This document shows, piece by piece, positions 42,741 through 52,860 of a stretch of 64,000 nucleotides of DNA (its first letter is position 1; each line of letters opens with the position of its first letter). Source of the stretch: an uncultured Alphaproteobacteria bacterium (GTDB lineage Bacteria; Pseudomonadota; Alphaproteobacteria; Rhodobacterales; Rhodobacteraceae); NCBI GenBank assembly GCA_902600895.1, contig CACKLF010000001.1, positions 62,001-126,000 of the forward strand, written 5' to 3'. The notes beneath the pieces were generated by a model. The model was given only the letters and a program-made list of their open reading frames with translations. It was not told where the DNA came from and searched no databases. Position numbers and translations under genes: made by a program.

Positions 42741-43786
42741 TGTCGGATTTTGATAAATTCACATTGGATAGTAAATTTCAATCTAATGATCCAGATAAAG
42801 CTTTGAGACCACAGCTTTTGCAAGATTTTGTTGGACAGAATGAGGCAAGATCAAACCTATCTGTTTTTATTGAAGCAGCAAAGAACAGATCAAAGGCAAT
42901 GGATCATGTTCTCTTCTACGGTCCACCGGGTTTAGGTAAGACTACCCTTGCACAAATTATTTCTCGTGAATTGGGCGTAAATTTTAAGATGACCTCTGGC
43001 CCAATTTTAGCTAAAGCTGGTGATTTGGCGGCCATTTTGACTAATTTGGATGAAAGAGATGTTTTGTTCATAGATGAAATTCACCGTTTAACCCCAGCAG
43101 TTGAAGAAATTCTTTATCCTGCAATGGAAGACCATGGACTTGATATTATGGTAGGTGAAGGACCATCAGCAAGATCAGTAAGGATTGAGTTGCAACCTTT
43201 CACTCTTGTAGGAGCTACTACAAGATTAGGATTATTAACAAACCCTTTAAGAGATAGATTTGGCATCCCAACTCATCTTGACTTTTATAAAGTAGATGAC
43301 TTGGTAAAAATTATAACAAGGGCAGCTCAATTACTAAATGCAGAAATAGATTTTGATGGTGCAATTGAGATAGCCAAAAGATCTAGAGGCACACCGAGAG
43401 TGGCTGGTAGACTTCTAAGAAGGGTTATCGATTTTGCTCAAGTTGAAGGTGATGGATTTATTTCGGTCAATATAGCCCAATCTTCTTTAACAAAATTAGG
43501 AGTTGACTCACTGGGTTTAGATATTTCAGACCGTAGATATTTACTTCAACTCGCTGAAAATTATCAAGGTGGTCCAGTGGGTGTAGAAACTATCTGTGCA
43601 GCTTTATCAGAGTCCAGAGATGCGATTGAAGATGTAATTGAACCTTACCTATTGCAAGTTGGATTAGTCCAGAGGACACCAAGGGGAAGAGTTCTTAGTA
43701 AAATTGCTTGGGATCATTTAGCTATTGAAATTCCAGAAATTACTAGGTTTGAAAGAGAAAAGCAGGGAAATATTTTTAAAGAATAG
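42740..43786 (+). CDS. ruvB: Holliday junction branch migration ATPase RuvB
   Basis: RuvB is the AAA+ motor that drives branch migration with RuvA. From the ATG at 42740 the 348-residue protein has [18 protein letters not shown], Walker [17 protein letters not shown], Walker [11 protein letters not shown], sensor 1 [10 protein letters not shown] and sensor 2 [14 protein letters not shown]. The C-terminal winged-helix DNA-binding domain ends with [20 protein letters not shown] at 42737 would add one residue but gains nothing. The ybgC gene follows 50 bp later. Confidence 0.97.
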   Translation: MSDFDKFTLDSKFQSNDPDKALRPQLLQDFVGQNEARSNLSVFIEAAKNRSKAMDHVLFYGPPGLGKTTLAQIISRELGVNFKMTSGPILAKAGDLAAILTNLDERDVLFIDEIHRLTPAVEEILYPAMEDHGLDIMVGEGPSARSVRIELQPFTLVGATTRLGLLTNPLRDRFGIPTHLDFYKVDDLVKIITRAAQLLNAEIDFDGAIEIAKRSRGTPRVAGRLLRRVIDFAQVEGDGFISVNIAQSSLTKLGVDSLGLDISDRRYLLQLAENYQGGPVGVETICAALSESRDAIEDVIEPYLLQVGLVQRTPRGRVLSKIAWDHLAIEIPEITRFEREKQGNIFKE

Positions 43787-43836
43787 TGGTCAAATGGAAT
43801 TATTTAAATGTTTTACCTTTCAAGTAAGTTAATCTA

Positions 43837-44232
43837 ATGCCTAAAGAGTTTTTGAACAGGGTTTATCATGAAGATACTGATTTTTTAGGAGTCGTATATT
43901 ATGCTAATTACTTTAGGTTTATAGAGAGGGCTCGGTCAGAAGCAATAAGAGAAGTTGGGATTAGCCAAAGAAAATTAAAAACCGAGAGTGATCTATCTTT
44001 TGTAGTATCAAAGATAAATTCTCAGTTTTTAAAAAGTGCGATTTATGATGACATTCTAGTCACCAAAACAAGCTTAATACATTTGGGGGCAGCTAGTGTT
44101 ATTCTGGGGCAAAAAATTTTCAGAGAAGAAACTTTAATCTTTTCTTCTTCTGTTACGCTAGCCTCCATAAATCACTCAGGAAAACCTATCAGGTTGCCAG
44201 AAAATGTAAGGAATAGTTTGTTGTTAATTTAA
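43837..44232 (+). CDS. ybgC: Tol-Pal-associated acyl-CoA thioesterase
   Basis: The 131-residue hotdog protein begins RVYHEDTDFLGVVYYANYFRFIERARSEAIREVG (segments VYHEDTDFLGVVYYANYF and RFIERARSEAIRE). The Asp in HEDTDFLGVVYYANY is the catalytic one of the 4-hydroxybenzoyl-CoA thioesterase branch. YbgC hydrolyses short acyl-CoA thioesters and sits at the head of tol-pal operons in many Gram-negatives. It precedes tolQ by 38 bp here, as expected. Confidence 0.92.
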   Translation: MPKEFLNRVYHEDTDFLGVVYYANYFRFIERARSEAIREVGISQRKLKTESDLSFVVSKINSQFLKSAIYDDILVTKTSLIHLGAASVILGQKIFREETLIFSSSVTLASINHSGKPIRLPENVRNSLLLI

Positions 44233-44270
44233 GTTAAAGGCTTACTTATCGTTTTAATAACTCCTCTAAC

Positions 44271-45008
44271 ATGGTAAAGTTAAATATTAACCTTTTGAAA
44301 GCTAAAATTATGGAAATTGGTATTGCATATTTTGATCAGGCTACTTTTACAGTAAAAATTGTAATGATTATTCTTGTTTTGGCCTCCATTTGGTCGTGGA
44401 CGGTAATTATTGAGAAGTTGATCTATTTCCCTCTTGAAAGGAGACGGATAGATAGGACTGTTACAAAGATTTTTGCCACACACGAGTGGGACAAAAGACA
44501 GGAAGAGTTAAACCAAAAAGTAACTAGAAATAAAGAACTCAACATGACTGAACTTCTATTCTTTGAGGGAATGCGTGAATTGAGCAGAGAGACCAAAACA
44601 AGTGATTTGAGTGATACAGGTATATCAAGAATAGAGCGAATATTAGATTTGACTTTAATGAAAGTTGGCGACAAATATAGATCGGGCCTATATTTGTTGG
44701 CAACTGTTGGGTCAGTGGCACCATTCATTGGTCTTTTTGGTACGGTTTGGGGTATAAAGAATTCTTTTGAAGAAATTGCATCTCAGCAAAATACCAACCT
44801 GGCGATTGTTGCACCTGGCATTGCCGAAGCTCTTTTAGCAACCGCATTGGGGTTGCTAGCAGCAATTCCAGCTGTAATTTTTTATAATAAGCTTTCAAAA
44901 GACTCTGAAAGACTGTTGTCGTACCAAGAAATTTTTCTTGATAGGTTTTTAAGAGAATTGCTCTATTTTAACGAGATTTTAAAGAGCAAGCAAAATTTTG
45001 TCAAATAG
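44271..45008 (+). CDS. tolQ: Tol-Pal proton-channel protein TolQ
   Basis: TolQ pairs with TolR as a proton-driven motor in the inner membrane, helping outer-membrane constriction at division. The protein has three membrane segments: IVMIILVLASIWSW, LYLLATVGSVAPFIGLFGTVWG and ALLATALGLLAAIPAVIFY. The last two include the conserved GTVWGI and A-E-A-L-x-x-T segments. 245 residues come from the ATG at 44271; the ATG at 44310 (232 residues, MEIGIAYFDQ) is an equally plausible start. TolR follows 21 bp after the stop. Confidence 0.93.
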   Translation: MVKLNINLLKAKIMEIGIAYFDQATFTVKIVMIILVLASIWSWTVIIEKLIYFPLERRRIDRTVTKIFATHEWDKRQEELNQKVTRNKELNMTELLFFEGMRELSRETKTSDLSDTGISRIERILDLTLMKVGDKYRSGLYLLATVGSVAPFIGLFGTVWGIKNSFEEIASQQNTNLAIVAPGIAEALLATALGLLAAIPAVIFYNKLSKDSERLLSYQEIFLDRFLRELLYFNEILKSKQNFVK

Positions 45009-45029
45009 AGTAACCGGCATGAGTATTAA

Positions 45030-45506
45030 ATGAAAAGTTTAGGATCTAATCAAAAATTTAAAACAAACAGACTTCGTGCTTTTAGGCAAGGTTCTGAATT
45101 GATGTCAGAAATAAATGTAACACCCTTCGTTGACGTAATGCTAGTTTTGCTTATTATTTTTATGATCACAGCACCCATGCTTACAGTTGGTATTGAGATT
45201 GAAATTCCAGAAACAAGTGCAAAATCTGTCACTGGGGCGGATAGTGAACAGGTCCCATTTGAGTTATATGTTGATAGTTCTGGTAAAGTATTCATAAACC
45301 AAACACCCGTAGATGATAAGCAATTAATGAGAAAGTTGGAACTAATTGCCAACCAACGGAAGGATAAAGTTTTATATGTAAAAGCTGATGGACGAAACTC
45401 TTATGGTCGCATTTCAAAAATTTTAGGTGAGTTGGATAATGCTTCTTTTTTAAAAAAATATATATTGGTACATCTTCCAAACTCTGGGAAGGCTGAAGAA
45501 TTTTGA
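45030..45506 (+). CDS. tolR: Tol-Pal protein TolR
   Basis: TolR is the periplasmic-anchored partner of TolQ. The 158-residue protein has one membrane segment, preceded by MSEINVTPFVDVMLVLLIIF, with the proton-relaying Asp in FVDVMLVLLI. The following domain shows VPFELYVDSSGKVFINQTPV and ILGELDNASFLK. It overlaps tolA by 4 bp. Confidence 0.95.
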   Translation: MKSLGSNQKFKTNRLRAFRQGSELMSEINVTPFVDVMLVLLIIFMITAPMLTVGIEIEIPETSAKSVTGADSEQVPFELYVDSSGKVFINQTPVDDKQLMRKLELIANQRKDKVLYVKADGRNSYGRISKILGELDNASFLKKYILVHLPNSGKAEEF

Positions 45507-46618
45507 AGATTGCTGCAACTATTTCGGCTGCTATTCATGGATTGATGATAAGTTACATGGCAGGATTTCAATTGCAAGACGAAATCTTAGAGGACATAAA
45601 GCAAAATTCTGGACCAGAGGTAATTAGTTTGGAAGAGTACTGTGAAATATCAACAAACTCCTGTTTTACTCCTGAGAGCTCAAAAGTGATCAATCCACTA
45701 ATTAGTTTGGAGCAGGAGATTGATAGTAAATTTGCTTTAGATAACATCGATTCAGAAAATCCTAAGCTTGGGAATTTACCACAGTTTGTTGAAGAAAAAA
45801 TGGAATTAGATAAAGCACCGCAGGTAGGAGAATTAGAGGATTTTAACGAGGAAAAAAAGAATATTACTGATTTAAAATCAGTAGGTAACGAAGAAAAACT
45901 TGATATTGTAGTTATATCGAACGAAAGGCCTCCACCTCGCAACAGCCAAAAAATTGCTAATGTTGCGAGTAATTTGTCAGAGCTTCAAAGTAACTTGTTG
46001 GAACCAAGTTTGACTTCTGTCATTCAAAAAGATGCCGTTATTTTAGCAAAGGAAAAAGAAGGTAACGCGAATGAAAAGAGTTCAGTGGAGATCTCTCTAG
46101 AAGGTCAAGATGTGGAAGCCATTTTAAATGCTGCTCCTAAAATAGCTAAACTGCCACCTAAAAGGCCATCAAATATAGAGATATTAGATACAGAAAACGT
46201 TAGTCCTGTGAACTATGAGGGATTAATTTCTGCAGCTTTGGATGATGTATTAGAAGAAGGCAGTAGCTCATCTTTACGTAAGGACAGTCAGGCCTCCGAT
46301 AATTACATACTTCATAAAGTGGAACAAAGTGTGGCATCTTTCTATAATACAGCTGCGCTGTTAGGACTAGCAGACCCAGAGCAGTACAAAGTGCGAGTAA
46401 AATTTTTTGTGAGCTCTAAAGGAGTTAATAGAAATAGTATAAAGTTGTTAGAGCCCAAAAACCCTACAGATAGACATTTGCTTAATTTAAAATATGCTAA
46501 AAACGCAATAATAAAAGCGCTTTCAGACAAAGCCAATTATATTTCTAGTGAAAACTATCCATCTGGTATAAATATAATATTAAATTTTACACCCACTTTA
46601 GGTGTAGGTTACGATTAA
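45503..46618 (+). CDS. tolA: Tol-Pal protein TolA
   Basis: TolA links inner and outer membranes. The 371-residue protein has an N-terminal membrane anchor (KIAATISAAIHGLMISYMAGF), a long acidic, low-complexity middle (about 40-250, rich in E, K, S, N) and a C-terminal domain with SVASFYNTAALLGLADPEQYKVRVKFFVSS (segments SFYNTAALLGLADPEQ and YKVRVKFFVSS). The start is TTG at 45503, overlapping the tolR stop. The divergent middle is normal for TolA; the identification rests on topology and position between tolR and tolB. Confidence 0.85.
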   Translation: MKIAATISAAIHGLMISYMAGFQLQDEILEDIKQNSGPEVISLEEYCEISTNSCFTPESSKVINPLISLEQEIDSKFALDNIDSENPKLGNLPQFVEEKMELDKAPQVGELEDFNEEKKNITDLKSVGNEEKLDIVVISNERPPPRNSQKIANVASNLSELQSNLLEPSLTSVIQKDAVILAKEKEGNANEKSSVEISLEGQDVEAILNAAPKIAKLPPKRPSNIEILDTENVSPVNYEGLISAALDDVLEEGSSSSLRKDSQASDNYILHKVEQSVASFYNTAALLGLADPEQYKVRVKFFVSSKGVNRNSIKLLEPKNPTDRHLLNLKYAKNAIIKALSDKANYISSENYPSGINIILNFTPTLGVGYD

Positions 46619-46634
46619 GAATAGGAGTTAAAAC

Positions 46635-47969
46635 TTGTTAAGATCTCTAAAATTCACTCTAGCATCCTTTTTTTTGACTATTGTGCCAAATGTTGGTCTG
46701 GCTCAAGATAACATTATTACATTAGAGGGTAGTGTAAGCGGGGGAATTTTTGAACCGATAAAGATCGCTCTACCAGATTTCATCTTAAGCTCTGGGATAG
46801 ATAGCAATTTCATGACTGATTTTATGGTAGTGCTAGAAAATGATTTAGAGAATACTGGATTGTTTAAAAAGATCAATAAAAGTGCTTATCTAAGTAAGAT
46901 ATCAGAATTTGATGCTCCAGTTCAGTATTCTGATTGGTCTCTAATTAACGCGTCTGTTCTTTTGACTGGCGAATTAGAGCAAAAAAGTCCTATAGATTTT
47001 GAAATTAAATTTCGAATTTGGGATATTGTATCTCAAAATAAGTTAGGTAAAGGTCTTAAATTTGAGGCCAAAATATCAAACTGGAGAAGAGTAGCTCACA
47101 AGGTGGCTGACGAAATTTACAATAGGGTTACGGGAGAAGGTCCATATTTTGACTCAAAGTTGGTTTTTGTCGCAGAAAGTGGACCTAAAAATAAGAGGGT
47201 AAAACGAATAGCGTTGATGGACCAGGATGGAGCAAATGTTAAGTTTTTAACAGACGGTAAGCATATTGTCTTGAAGCCCATGTTTTCACCTGACTCAAAA
47301 AGCATACTCTTCACGAGTTATAGATCTGGTTTGCCAAGAGTATATCGAAAAGATTTGAACTCAGGCACAGAAACAACCTTTCGCACTTTACCAGGAATGA
47401 CCTTTTCCCCAAGGTATTCACCTGATGGTCAACATATGTTGTTGTCAATTACGGACAAAATGAACACGGATATATATAAAGTTTCTCTTGCCAGTGGTAA
47501 GAAGACACGCTTAACGAAGGATAGAGCTATTGATACGGCTCCAAGTTTTTCACCTAATGGAAGAAAAGTGGTTTTTGAAAGTGACAGAAGTCTTACTCAA
47601 CAGTTATATATAATGAATTCGAATGGCAGTGACATAAAAAGAATTACTTTTGGTAAAGGAAGATATGCAGAGCCAGCTTGGTCACCTCGAGGAGACCTGA
47701 TCGCATTCACAAAAATGGTGGATGGATTTTTTCACATAGGTGTTATAAAGCCTGATGGAACTGGTGAGAAGATTTTAACAAAATCCTCAAAAGACCAAGC
47801 ACCAACATGGTCACCTAATGGAAGAGTTATAATGTTTTACAGGGAAACTCTAGGTAGAAGAGGAGCACCTAGCATATACATGATTGATGTTACTGGAGCA
47901 AACCTGCGTAAAATGAGAACTGGTTCATATTTTGCGTCTGATCCAAGTTGGTCAGCGTTGCTAAATTGA
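46635..47969 (+). CDS. tolB: Tol-Pal periplasmic beta-propeller TolB
   Basis: TolB connects Pal with TolA. The 444-residue protein has a signal peptide (about residues 1-24, ending VGLAQD), an N-terminal domain (residues 25-160) and a six-bladed WD40-like propeller. Repeated blade ends read F-S-P-(D/N)-S/G: SPDSKSILFTSYRSG, SPDGQHMLLSI, SPNGRKVVFESDRS, SPRGDLIAFTK and SPNGRVIMFYRE. The start is TTG at 46635 with AGGAG 8-9 nt upstream. It follows tolA by 16 bp. Confidence 0.96.
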   Translation: MLRSLKFTLASFFLTIVPNVGLAQDNIITLEGSVSGGIFEPIKIALPDFILSSGIDSNFMTDFMVVLENDLENTGLFKKINKSAYLSKISEFDAPVQYSDWSLINASVLLTGELEQKSPIDFEIKFRIWDIVSQNKLGKGLKFEAKISNWRRVAHKVADEIYNRVTGEGPYFDSKLVFVAESGPKNKRVKRIALMDQDGANVKFLTDGKHIVLKPMFSPDSKSILFTSYRSGLPRVYRKDLNSGTETTFRTLPGMTFSPRYSPDGQHMLLSITDKMNTDIYKVSLASGKKTRLTKDRAIDTAPSFSPNGRKVVFESDRSLTQQLYIMNSNGSDIKRITFGKGRYAEPAWSPRGDLIAFTKMVDGFFHIGVIKPDGTGEKILTKSSKDQAPTWSPNGRVIMFYRETLGRRGAPSIYMIDVTGANLRKMRTGSYFASDPSWSALLN

Positions 47970-48034
47970 GTATTTATAAGTATCCTATGCGTTTGTGTAC
48001 CTTATATGGTGTTAATTAAAGAGAGGTTAATATA

Positions 48035-48517
48035 ATGTATAAATCTAGAATTTCCCTATTAGGACTTTTAATTATATCGCTGGCATCTTGTAAATCAACA
48101 ACAGGTCCCACAAACTACAGCCAGACATTAGATGATGGAAGCATAAAAATTACTCAACTGGAGGATAATAAAACTCAAATTGGTGAGACAATTTATTTTG
48201 GAGTAGATGAAAGTGGAATAAATTCTGAGATGATGTCAGTACTAGATGCTCAAGTGGCTTATCTGAAAGAAAATGGGCGTCAAAATATTACAATCGAAGG
48301 CCATACGGATGAGCAAGGTACCAGGGAGTATAATTTGGGCTTAGGCGCAAAAAGGTCAAATTCTGTGAAGGCTTACATGGTGTCACAAGGACTCAGCACT
48401 AGCAGAATAGATGTGGTTACATATGGAAAAGAAAGACCTGTATCACTTTGCTCGGAGGAAAAATGCTGGAAAGAAAATAGGCGTGCTGTAACAGTAATAG
48501 CTGGTGGATTTAACTGA
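48035..48517 (+). CDS. pal: Peptidoglycan-associated lipoprotein Pal
   Basis: Pal anchors the outer membrane to peptidoglycan. The 160-residue protein has a lipoprotein signal (LIISLASCKST, lipid-modified Cys at about residue 19) and an OmpA-like domain: YFGVDESGINSEMMSVLDAQVAYL, then ITIEGHTDEQGTREYNLGLGAKRSNSVKAYM with the peptidoglycan-contacting Asp and Arg (segments IEGHTDEQGTREYNLGLGAK; RSNSVKAYM). It follows tolB by 65 bp; GAGAGG lies upstream of the ATG. Confidence 0.96.
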   Translation: MYKSRISLLGLLIISLASCKSTTGPTNYSQTLDDGSIKITQLEDNKTQIGETIYFGVDESGINSEMMSVLDAQVAYLKENGRQNITIEGHTDEQGTREYNLGLGAKRSNSVKAYMVSQGLSTSRIDVVTYGKERPVSLCSEEKCWKENRRAVTVIAGGFN

Positions 48518-48577
48518 TAAAAATCCGTATTGGATATAGGATATAACTTTCCAATGTTATTTTGAAGTAGGTAAAAT

Positions 48578-49435
48578 ATGAAAAATTTTTATTTGCTGCC
48601 ACCAAAGCTAATTTTTGCATGTATAGTTTTTTTTGGAAATATTAGTTTCGCTGCTGATGAAAATAACGATTTATTTGATCTTGATCAAAATGAGGTTTTA
48701 AGTATTAGAAAAGAGTTAGAGGTTATCTCTGCAGAGCTATCTGATTTGGAGAATATTTTCATTTATGAAAATAAAGATACGTTAGCACGAGGAGCAAGCT
48801 TGGACATTTTTTTGAGGCTTAGTCGACTAGAAAATAGGTTAGCTTCTGCAATAGGATTTTTGGAAAATCTGGAAAATAGATTTGAAAAAACTACGAGAGT
48901 TTTAATTTTTAAGCTAACTGAGATCGAACAATTAATGAACGAAATTGTTGGAAAGAAATCTACTTCTGGGACATTAATTGAGCTATATGACGACGTAGCC
49001 AAAAGTACTGAGTTGAAAGATCAGGAGTTTAGACAGCTTCCCGAAGATCAAAGAGAGTATCTTTCGGTAAAAGCCATATTTGATGGTGGAAATTATGAAT
49101 TAGCGGTAGAAGAATTTTCTAGCTTTTTGGAAAGGTTCAGTGGAAGTAAACTGTCACTGCAAGTAAAATTTTGGAGATCTGAAAGTTATTTGCGTTTAAA
49201 AAATTGGCCCTCTGCTGCGGAAGGCTTTTTAGAAGTTTTCAGTGCTGATTCAAATGGAGCCCTATCCGTGTATTCTCTTTTTGGACTAGTTTTAAGTCTT
49301 TCGGAACTTGGTGAGAAAGAACAATCTTGTTCGGCACTTTTAGAAATCAAAAATCGAAATGCTCTTAAATTTAATGAATTTCAAGAGCAGCTTATAAACT
49401 ACGGAAAAAACCTAAATTGTGATTTTGAGGAATAA
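48578..49435 (+). CDS. cpoB: Cell division coordinator CpoB (YbgF)
   Basis: The 285-residue protein has a signal peptide (about residues 1-26, ending SFAAD), an N-terminal trimerising coiled coil (about 45-130, with ISAELSDLENIF and RLENRLASAIGFLENLENRF) and C-terminal TPR repeats (about 165-280, with SVKAIFDGGNYELAVEEFSSFLERFSGSKL in segments YLSVKAIFDGGNYELAVEEF; SSFLERFSGSKL). CpoB coordinates Tol-driven constriction with peptidoglycan synthesis by PBP1B. It is the sixth gene of the tol block and is followed by tilS after 8 bp. Confidence 0.9.
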   Translation: MKNFYLLPPKLIFACIVFFGNISFAADENNDLFDLDQNEVLSIRKELEVISAELSDLENIFIYENKDTLARGASLDIFLRLSRLENRLASAIGFLENLENRFEKTTRVLIFKLTEIEQLMNEIVGKKSTSGTLIELYDDVAKSTELKDQEFRQLPEDQREYLSVKAIFDGGNYELAVEEFSSFLERFSGSKLSLQVKFWRSESYLRLKNWPSAAEGFLEVFSADSNGALSVYSLFGLVLSLSELGEKEQSCSALLEIKNRNALKFNEFQEQLINYGKNLNCDFEE

Positions 49436-49443
49436 TCATCACG

Positions 49444-50778
49444 TTGCAAATTTTACAAGAATATCAAGATCTCCAGAAAATTTTTTTAGATAGTTTTTTA
49501 GAGTTTTCAGGTAAAAAAATCGGGGTAGCAGTATCTGGTGGAGGAGACTCTTTAGCCATGTTATTGGTTGCGGCAAGTTCGATTGACAGAATAAATTGCC
49601 AGATTGAAGTTGCTACAGTTGACCATGGGTTGCGCGCAGATAGTGGTGCAGAGGCTCAGTTTGTAAAAGATATATGTGACTCAATTTATCTAAAGCACTC
49701 TATCTTGCCGTGGGAGAAGCCTGACAAAATAAATAATATTCAAAATTGTGCACGCTTGGCTCGATTAAGACTTCTTACGGAATGGGCAAACAGAGATGAA
49801 ATTTCCATAATCCTTCTGGGACATTCAGCGGATGATCAAGCAGAGACCATAATTATGAATTTAATTAGAGGTTCAGGTATAGAGGGTTTAAGAGGAATGC
49901 CATCATTCTTTTTAAATGAAGGAATAATATTTGCACGTCCATTTTTGTCGGTTGGGAGAGAAAGGTTGAGGAGTTTTCTACAAGATCATGAATACTCATG
50001 GATTGAAGATCCTTCTAACTCTGACGAAAAATTTCAGAGAGTAAGAGTGAGGAAAATACTTCCTAAACTTTCTGAATTAGGTTTAACAATAAAAAAAATT
50101 AATCTAACAGGTGAGCGGATGGCCTGTGCTAGTAGTCTTTTAAGGCAGTTGGCAGGCTCTGAAATAGAAAAATGTATTTCAATAAATTCGTGGGGGGAGC
50201 TAAAATTACACAAGAAGCATTTCTTATTTCTGCCTATGGAAATTCAAATGAGAATATTAACTGCCGTGGTAGGTGGATTGAGGGGAACTCAATATAGGCC
50301 TAGATATAAGCTAATTAAATCTCTGTTGGGAAAGATGTCCAAAGATAAAAATCAGTTGGGAGTTACTACTTGCGGTTTAAAAGTTACAGAAAATACAAAT
50401 GATTTTTTATTTCAAAGGGAAATTTCTGGAATTCCAGAAATTGCCAAAATAACAAGCTTTACTGGAAGTAACTTGGTAGGAAAAACACTAAGGAAAGCAA
50501 AAAATAGGTTTGTCTGGGATAATCGGTGGGTAATTTCTATTAAGCTGGATCAAAGCTACTATACGGCGAAAATAGGTAGAATAACCAATAAAGCCATTTT
50601 GAAATGTCTAAGAAAAGGCAATTCAAATGTAAAATATTACACGGCGGCCAGTTTGCCAGCAATTTTTTTAGAAGGAAAAGTTATAGCCTTGGCCGGGCTA
50701 ATGGCCAATAAGCACATTTCTTTCTCTGTTTTATACACTAAACAAACCTTTGCAAAAAGATTAGAAAATGGCCAATAA
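49444..50778 (+). CDS. tilS: tRNA(Ile)-lysidine synthase
   Basis: TilS modifies C34 of tRNA-Ile(CAU) to lysidine with ATP, so that AUA is read as isoleucine. The 444-residue protein has the PP-loop motif GVAVSGGGDSLAMLL, then ATVDHGLRADSGAEAQFV, NCARLARLRLL and LLGHSADDQAETIIMNLIRGSG (segments LLGHSADDQAETIIM; NLIRGSG). The C-terminal part is divergent but of normal length. The start is TTG at 49444. It lies between cpoB and ftsH, the common alphaproteobacterial order. Confidence 0.93.
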   Translation: MQILQEYQDLQKIFLDSFLEFSGKKIGVAVSGGGDSLAMLLVAASSIDRINCQIEVATVDHGLRADSGAEAQFVKDICDSIYLKHSILPWEKPDKINNIQNCARLARLRLLTEWANRDEISIILLGHSADDQAETIIMNLIRGSGIEGLRGMPSFFLNEGIIFARPFLSVGRERLRSFLQDHEYSWIEDPSNSDEKFQRVRVRKILPKLSELGLTIKKINLTGERMACASSLLRQLAGSEIEKCISINSWGELKLHKKHFLFLPMEIQMRILTAVVGGLRGTQYRPRYKLIKSLLGKMSKDKNQLGVTTCGLKVTENTNDFLFQREISGIPEIAKITSFTGSNLVGKTLRKAKNRFVWDNRWVISIKLDQSYYTAKIGRITNKAILKCLRKGNSNVKYYTAASLPAIFLEGKVIALAGLMANKHISFSVLYTKQTFAKRLENGQ

Positions 50779-50840
50779 TACTATTGAAATATTATATTTT
50801 GATATTAGTTTATAACGGCACAGGACAATGAGGTGACAAT

Positions 50841-52751
50841 TTGGGTAATGCAAAAAACATAGCATTTTGGGTAATATTGTTTTTATTATTGATATCCCTT
50901 TTTAACATCTTCTCTTCAAACAGTGGATCTATGATGTCTCGTGAGGTGCCCTTTTCTGAGTTTATGGACCAAGTGGAAAGCGGTAGAGTTGAATCCGTTA
51001 GACTTGATGGAGAAGTGATAGACGTTTTATTGGAGGGGGGTGAAAAGTATAAAGTTGTACGCCCAATCGGTAATGATGTTGTTACGCCATTACGAGATAA
51101 TGGTGTAAAGATTTTGGCGGTGAAACAAGCGCAATCGGGTTTGATGTCGACCATTAGCGTTTGGTTGCCGTTTATTTTACTAATTGGTATTTGGATCTTT
51201 TTGATGAACCGTATGCAAGGTGGTGGTCGTGGCGGAGCTTTGGGCTTTGGTAAATCTAAAGCAAAATTACTTACTGAGAAGCATGGTAGAATTACTTTTA
51301 ATGATGTAGCCGGTATTGATGAAGCAAAGGACGAACTAGAAGAAATCGTAGAATTTTTAAAAGATCCACAAAAATTTGGAAGACTGGGGGGAAAAATACC
51401 TAAAGGAGCTTTACTCGTCGGACCTCCTGGCACTGGAAAAACTTTATTGGCCAGAGCTATAGCGGGAGAAGCAGGAGTACCATTTTTTACTATATCTGGA
51501 TCTGATTTCGTAGAGATGTTTGTGGGCGTGGGTGCTAGCCGTGTAAGAGATATGTTTGACCAAGCAAAAAAAAATGCTCCTTGTATTGTATTTATAGACG
51601 AGATAGATGCTGTAGGGCGACACAGAGGTGCGGGATATGGCGGGGGAAATGATGAGAGGGAGCAAACTCTAAATCAGTTGTTGGTAGAAATGGATGGGTT
51701 TGAGGCTAACGAAGGCGTGATATTAGTCGCCGCCACCAATCGGCCTGATGTTCTTGATCCTGCTCTTTTAAGACCAGGTCGGTTCGATAGGCAGGTGCAG
51801 GTACCAAACCCAGATGTGACAGGTAGGCAGAAAATACTTAATGTACATGCAAAGAAAACAGTTTTAGGTCCAGACGTGGATTTACGAATAATCGCACGAG
51901 GCACTCCTGGTTTTTCTGGTGCAGACCTGGCGAACTTGGTCAATGAGGCTGCCCTTCTGGCTGCTAAAATTGGTAAGAGATTTGTTGGTATGGAGGACTT
52001 TGAGAACGCGAAAGACAAAGTAATGATGGGGTCTGAGCGTCGTTCAATGGTGATGACGGAGGACGAAAAAAAATTGACCGCTTATCATGAAGCAGGTCAC
52101 GCAATAGTTGGTCTAAATGTACCTCAGCATGATCCCATTCATAAGGCCACTATTATTCCCCGCGGGCGCGCTTTAGGATTGGTATTAAGCCTTCCCGAAA
52201 GGGACCAACTTTCCGTTACAAAAACAAAGTATAAATCAAAATTAACAATGGCAATGGGCGGGAAAGTTGCTGAAGAGATGATTTTTGGTGCTGAAAACGT
52301 AACTTCTGGCGCAGCGTCAGATATTCAACAGATTACCAAGATTGCTAGGGCCATGGTGACTCAATTTGGAATGTCTGAGGATTTAGGTAATATAGATTAT
52401 GCAAACGAGCAACAATCTTATCTTGGGCCAATGAGTGGTGGTCATCAATCTGGTCCGGAAACTCAGAGTAAGATTGACAAAGAAGTGAGGAAGCTTGTTG
52501 ACGATGCTTATGAAACCGCAAAAAAAATATTAAAGAAACACAAAGCTGATTTGAAAAGGTTGGCAGAGGGTCTATTAGAATATGAGACATTAACGGGTGA
52601 TGAAATCACTTCCGTCATTGCTGGTAAGGCTCTAAATAGGGATGGTGAAGAAAACTACCCTGATGAAAAGGGCCCCCCTAGTTTAGCATCGGTGCCGAAG
52701 GCTGGAAAATTCAGGGGCCCAGGTACAGGTAAGTTGTCACCTCAGTCATAA
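50841..52751 (+). CDS. ftsH: ATP-dependent zinc metalloprotease FtsH
   Basis: FtsH degrades misfolded and regulatory proteins at the inner membrane. The 636-residue protein has two membrane segments (residues about 6-24 and 100-120), the AAA+ domain with Walker [16 protein letters not shown] and Walker [36 protein letters not shown] and the zinc site [11 protein letters not shown], with Glu as general base. The start is TTG at 50841, with GAGGTGACAA about 8 nt upstream. Its length is usual. It ends the rightward tol-tilS-ftsH block; fhs begins 110 bp later. Confidence 0.97.
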   Translation: MGNAKNIAFWVILFLLLISLFNIFSSNSGSMMSREVPFSEFMDQVESGRVESVRLDGEVIDVLLEGGEKYKVVRPIGNDVVTPLRDNGVKILAVKQAQSGLMSTISVWLPFILLIGIWIFLMNRMQGGGRGGALGFGKSKAKLLTEKHGRITFNDVAGIDEAKDELEEIVEFLKDPQKFGRLGGKIPKGALLVGPPGTGKTLLARAIAGEAGVPFFTISGSDFVEMFVGVGASRVRDMFDQAKKNAPCIVFIDEIDAVGRHRGAGYGGGNDEREQTLNQLLVEMDGFEANEGVILVAATNRPDVLDPALLRPGRFDRQVQVPNPDVTGRQKILNVHAKKTVLGPDVDLRIIARGTPGFSGADLANLVNEAALLAAKIGKRFVGMEDFENAKDKVMMGSERRSMVMTEDEKKLTAYHEAGHAIVGLNVPQHDPIHKATIIPRGRALGLVLSLPERDQLSVTKTKYKSKLTMAMGGKVAEEMIFGAENVTSGAASDIQQITKIARAMVTQFGMSEDLGNIDYANEQQSYLGPMSGGHQSGPETQSKIDKEVRKLVDDAYETAKKILKKHKADLKRLAEGLLEYETLTGDEITSVIAGKALNRDGEENYPDEKGPPSLASVPKAGKFRGPGTGKLSPQS

Positions 52752-52860
52752 AAACATGAAAGCGGTAAGTTTATCTTTTTATTAACGCGATTTCATATTA
52801 GACGCTTATGCCAGACTAAATGTCGCATCTGAAGTTGTTAATATCTCTTATCTATTTCAA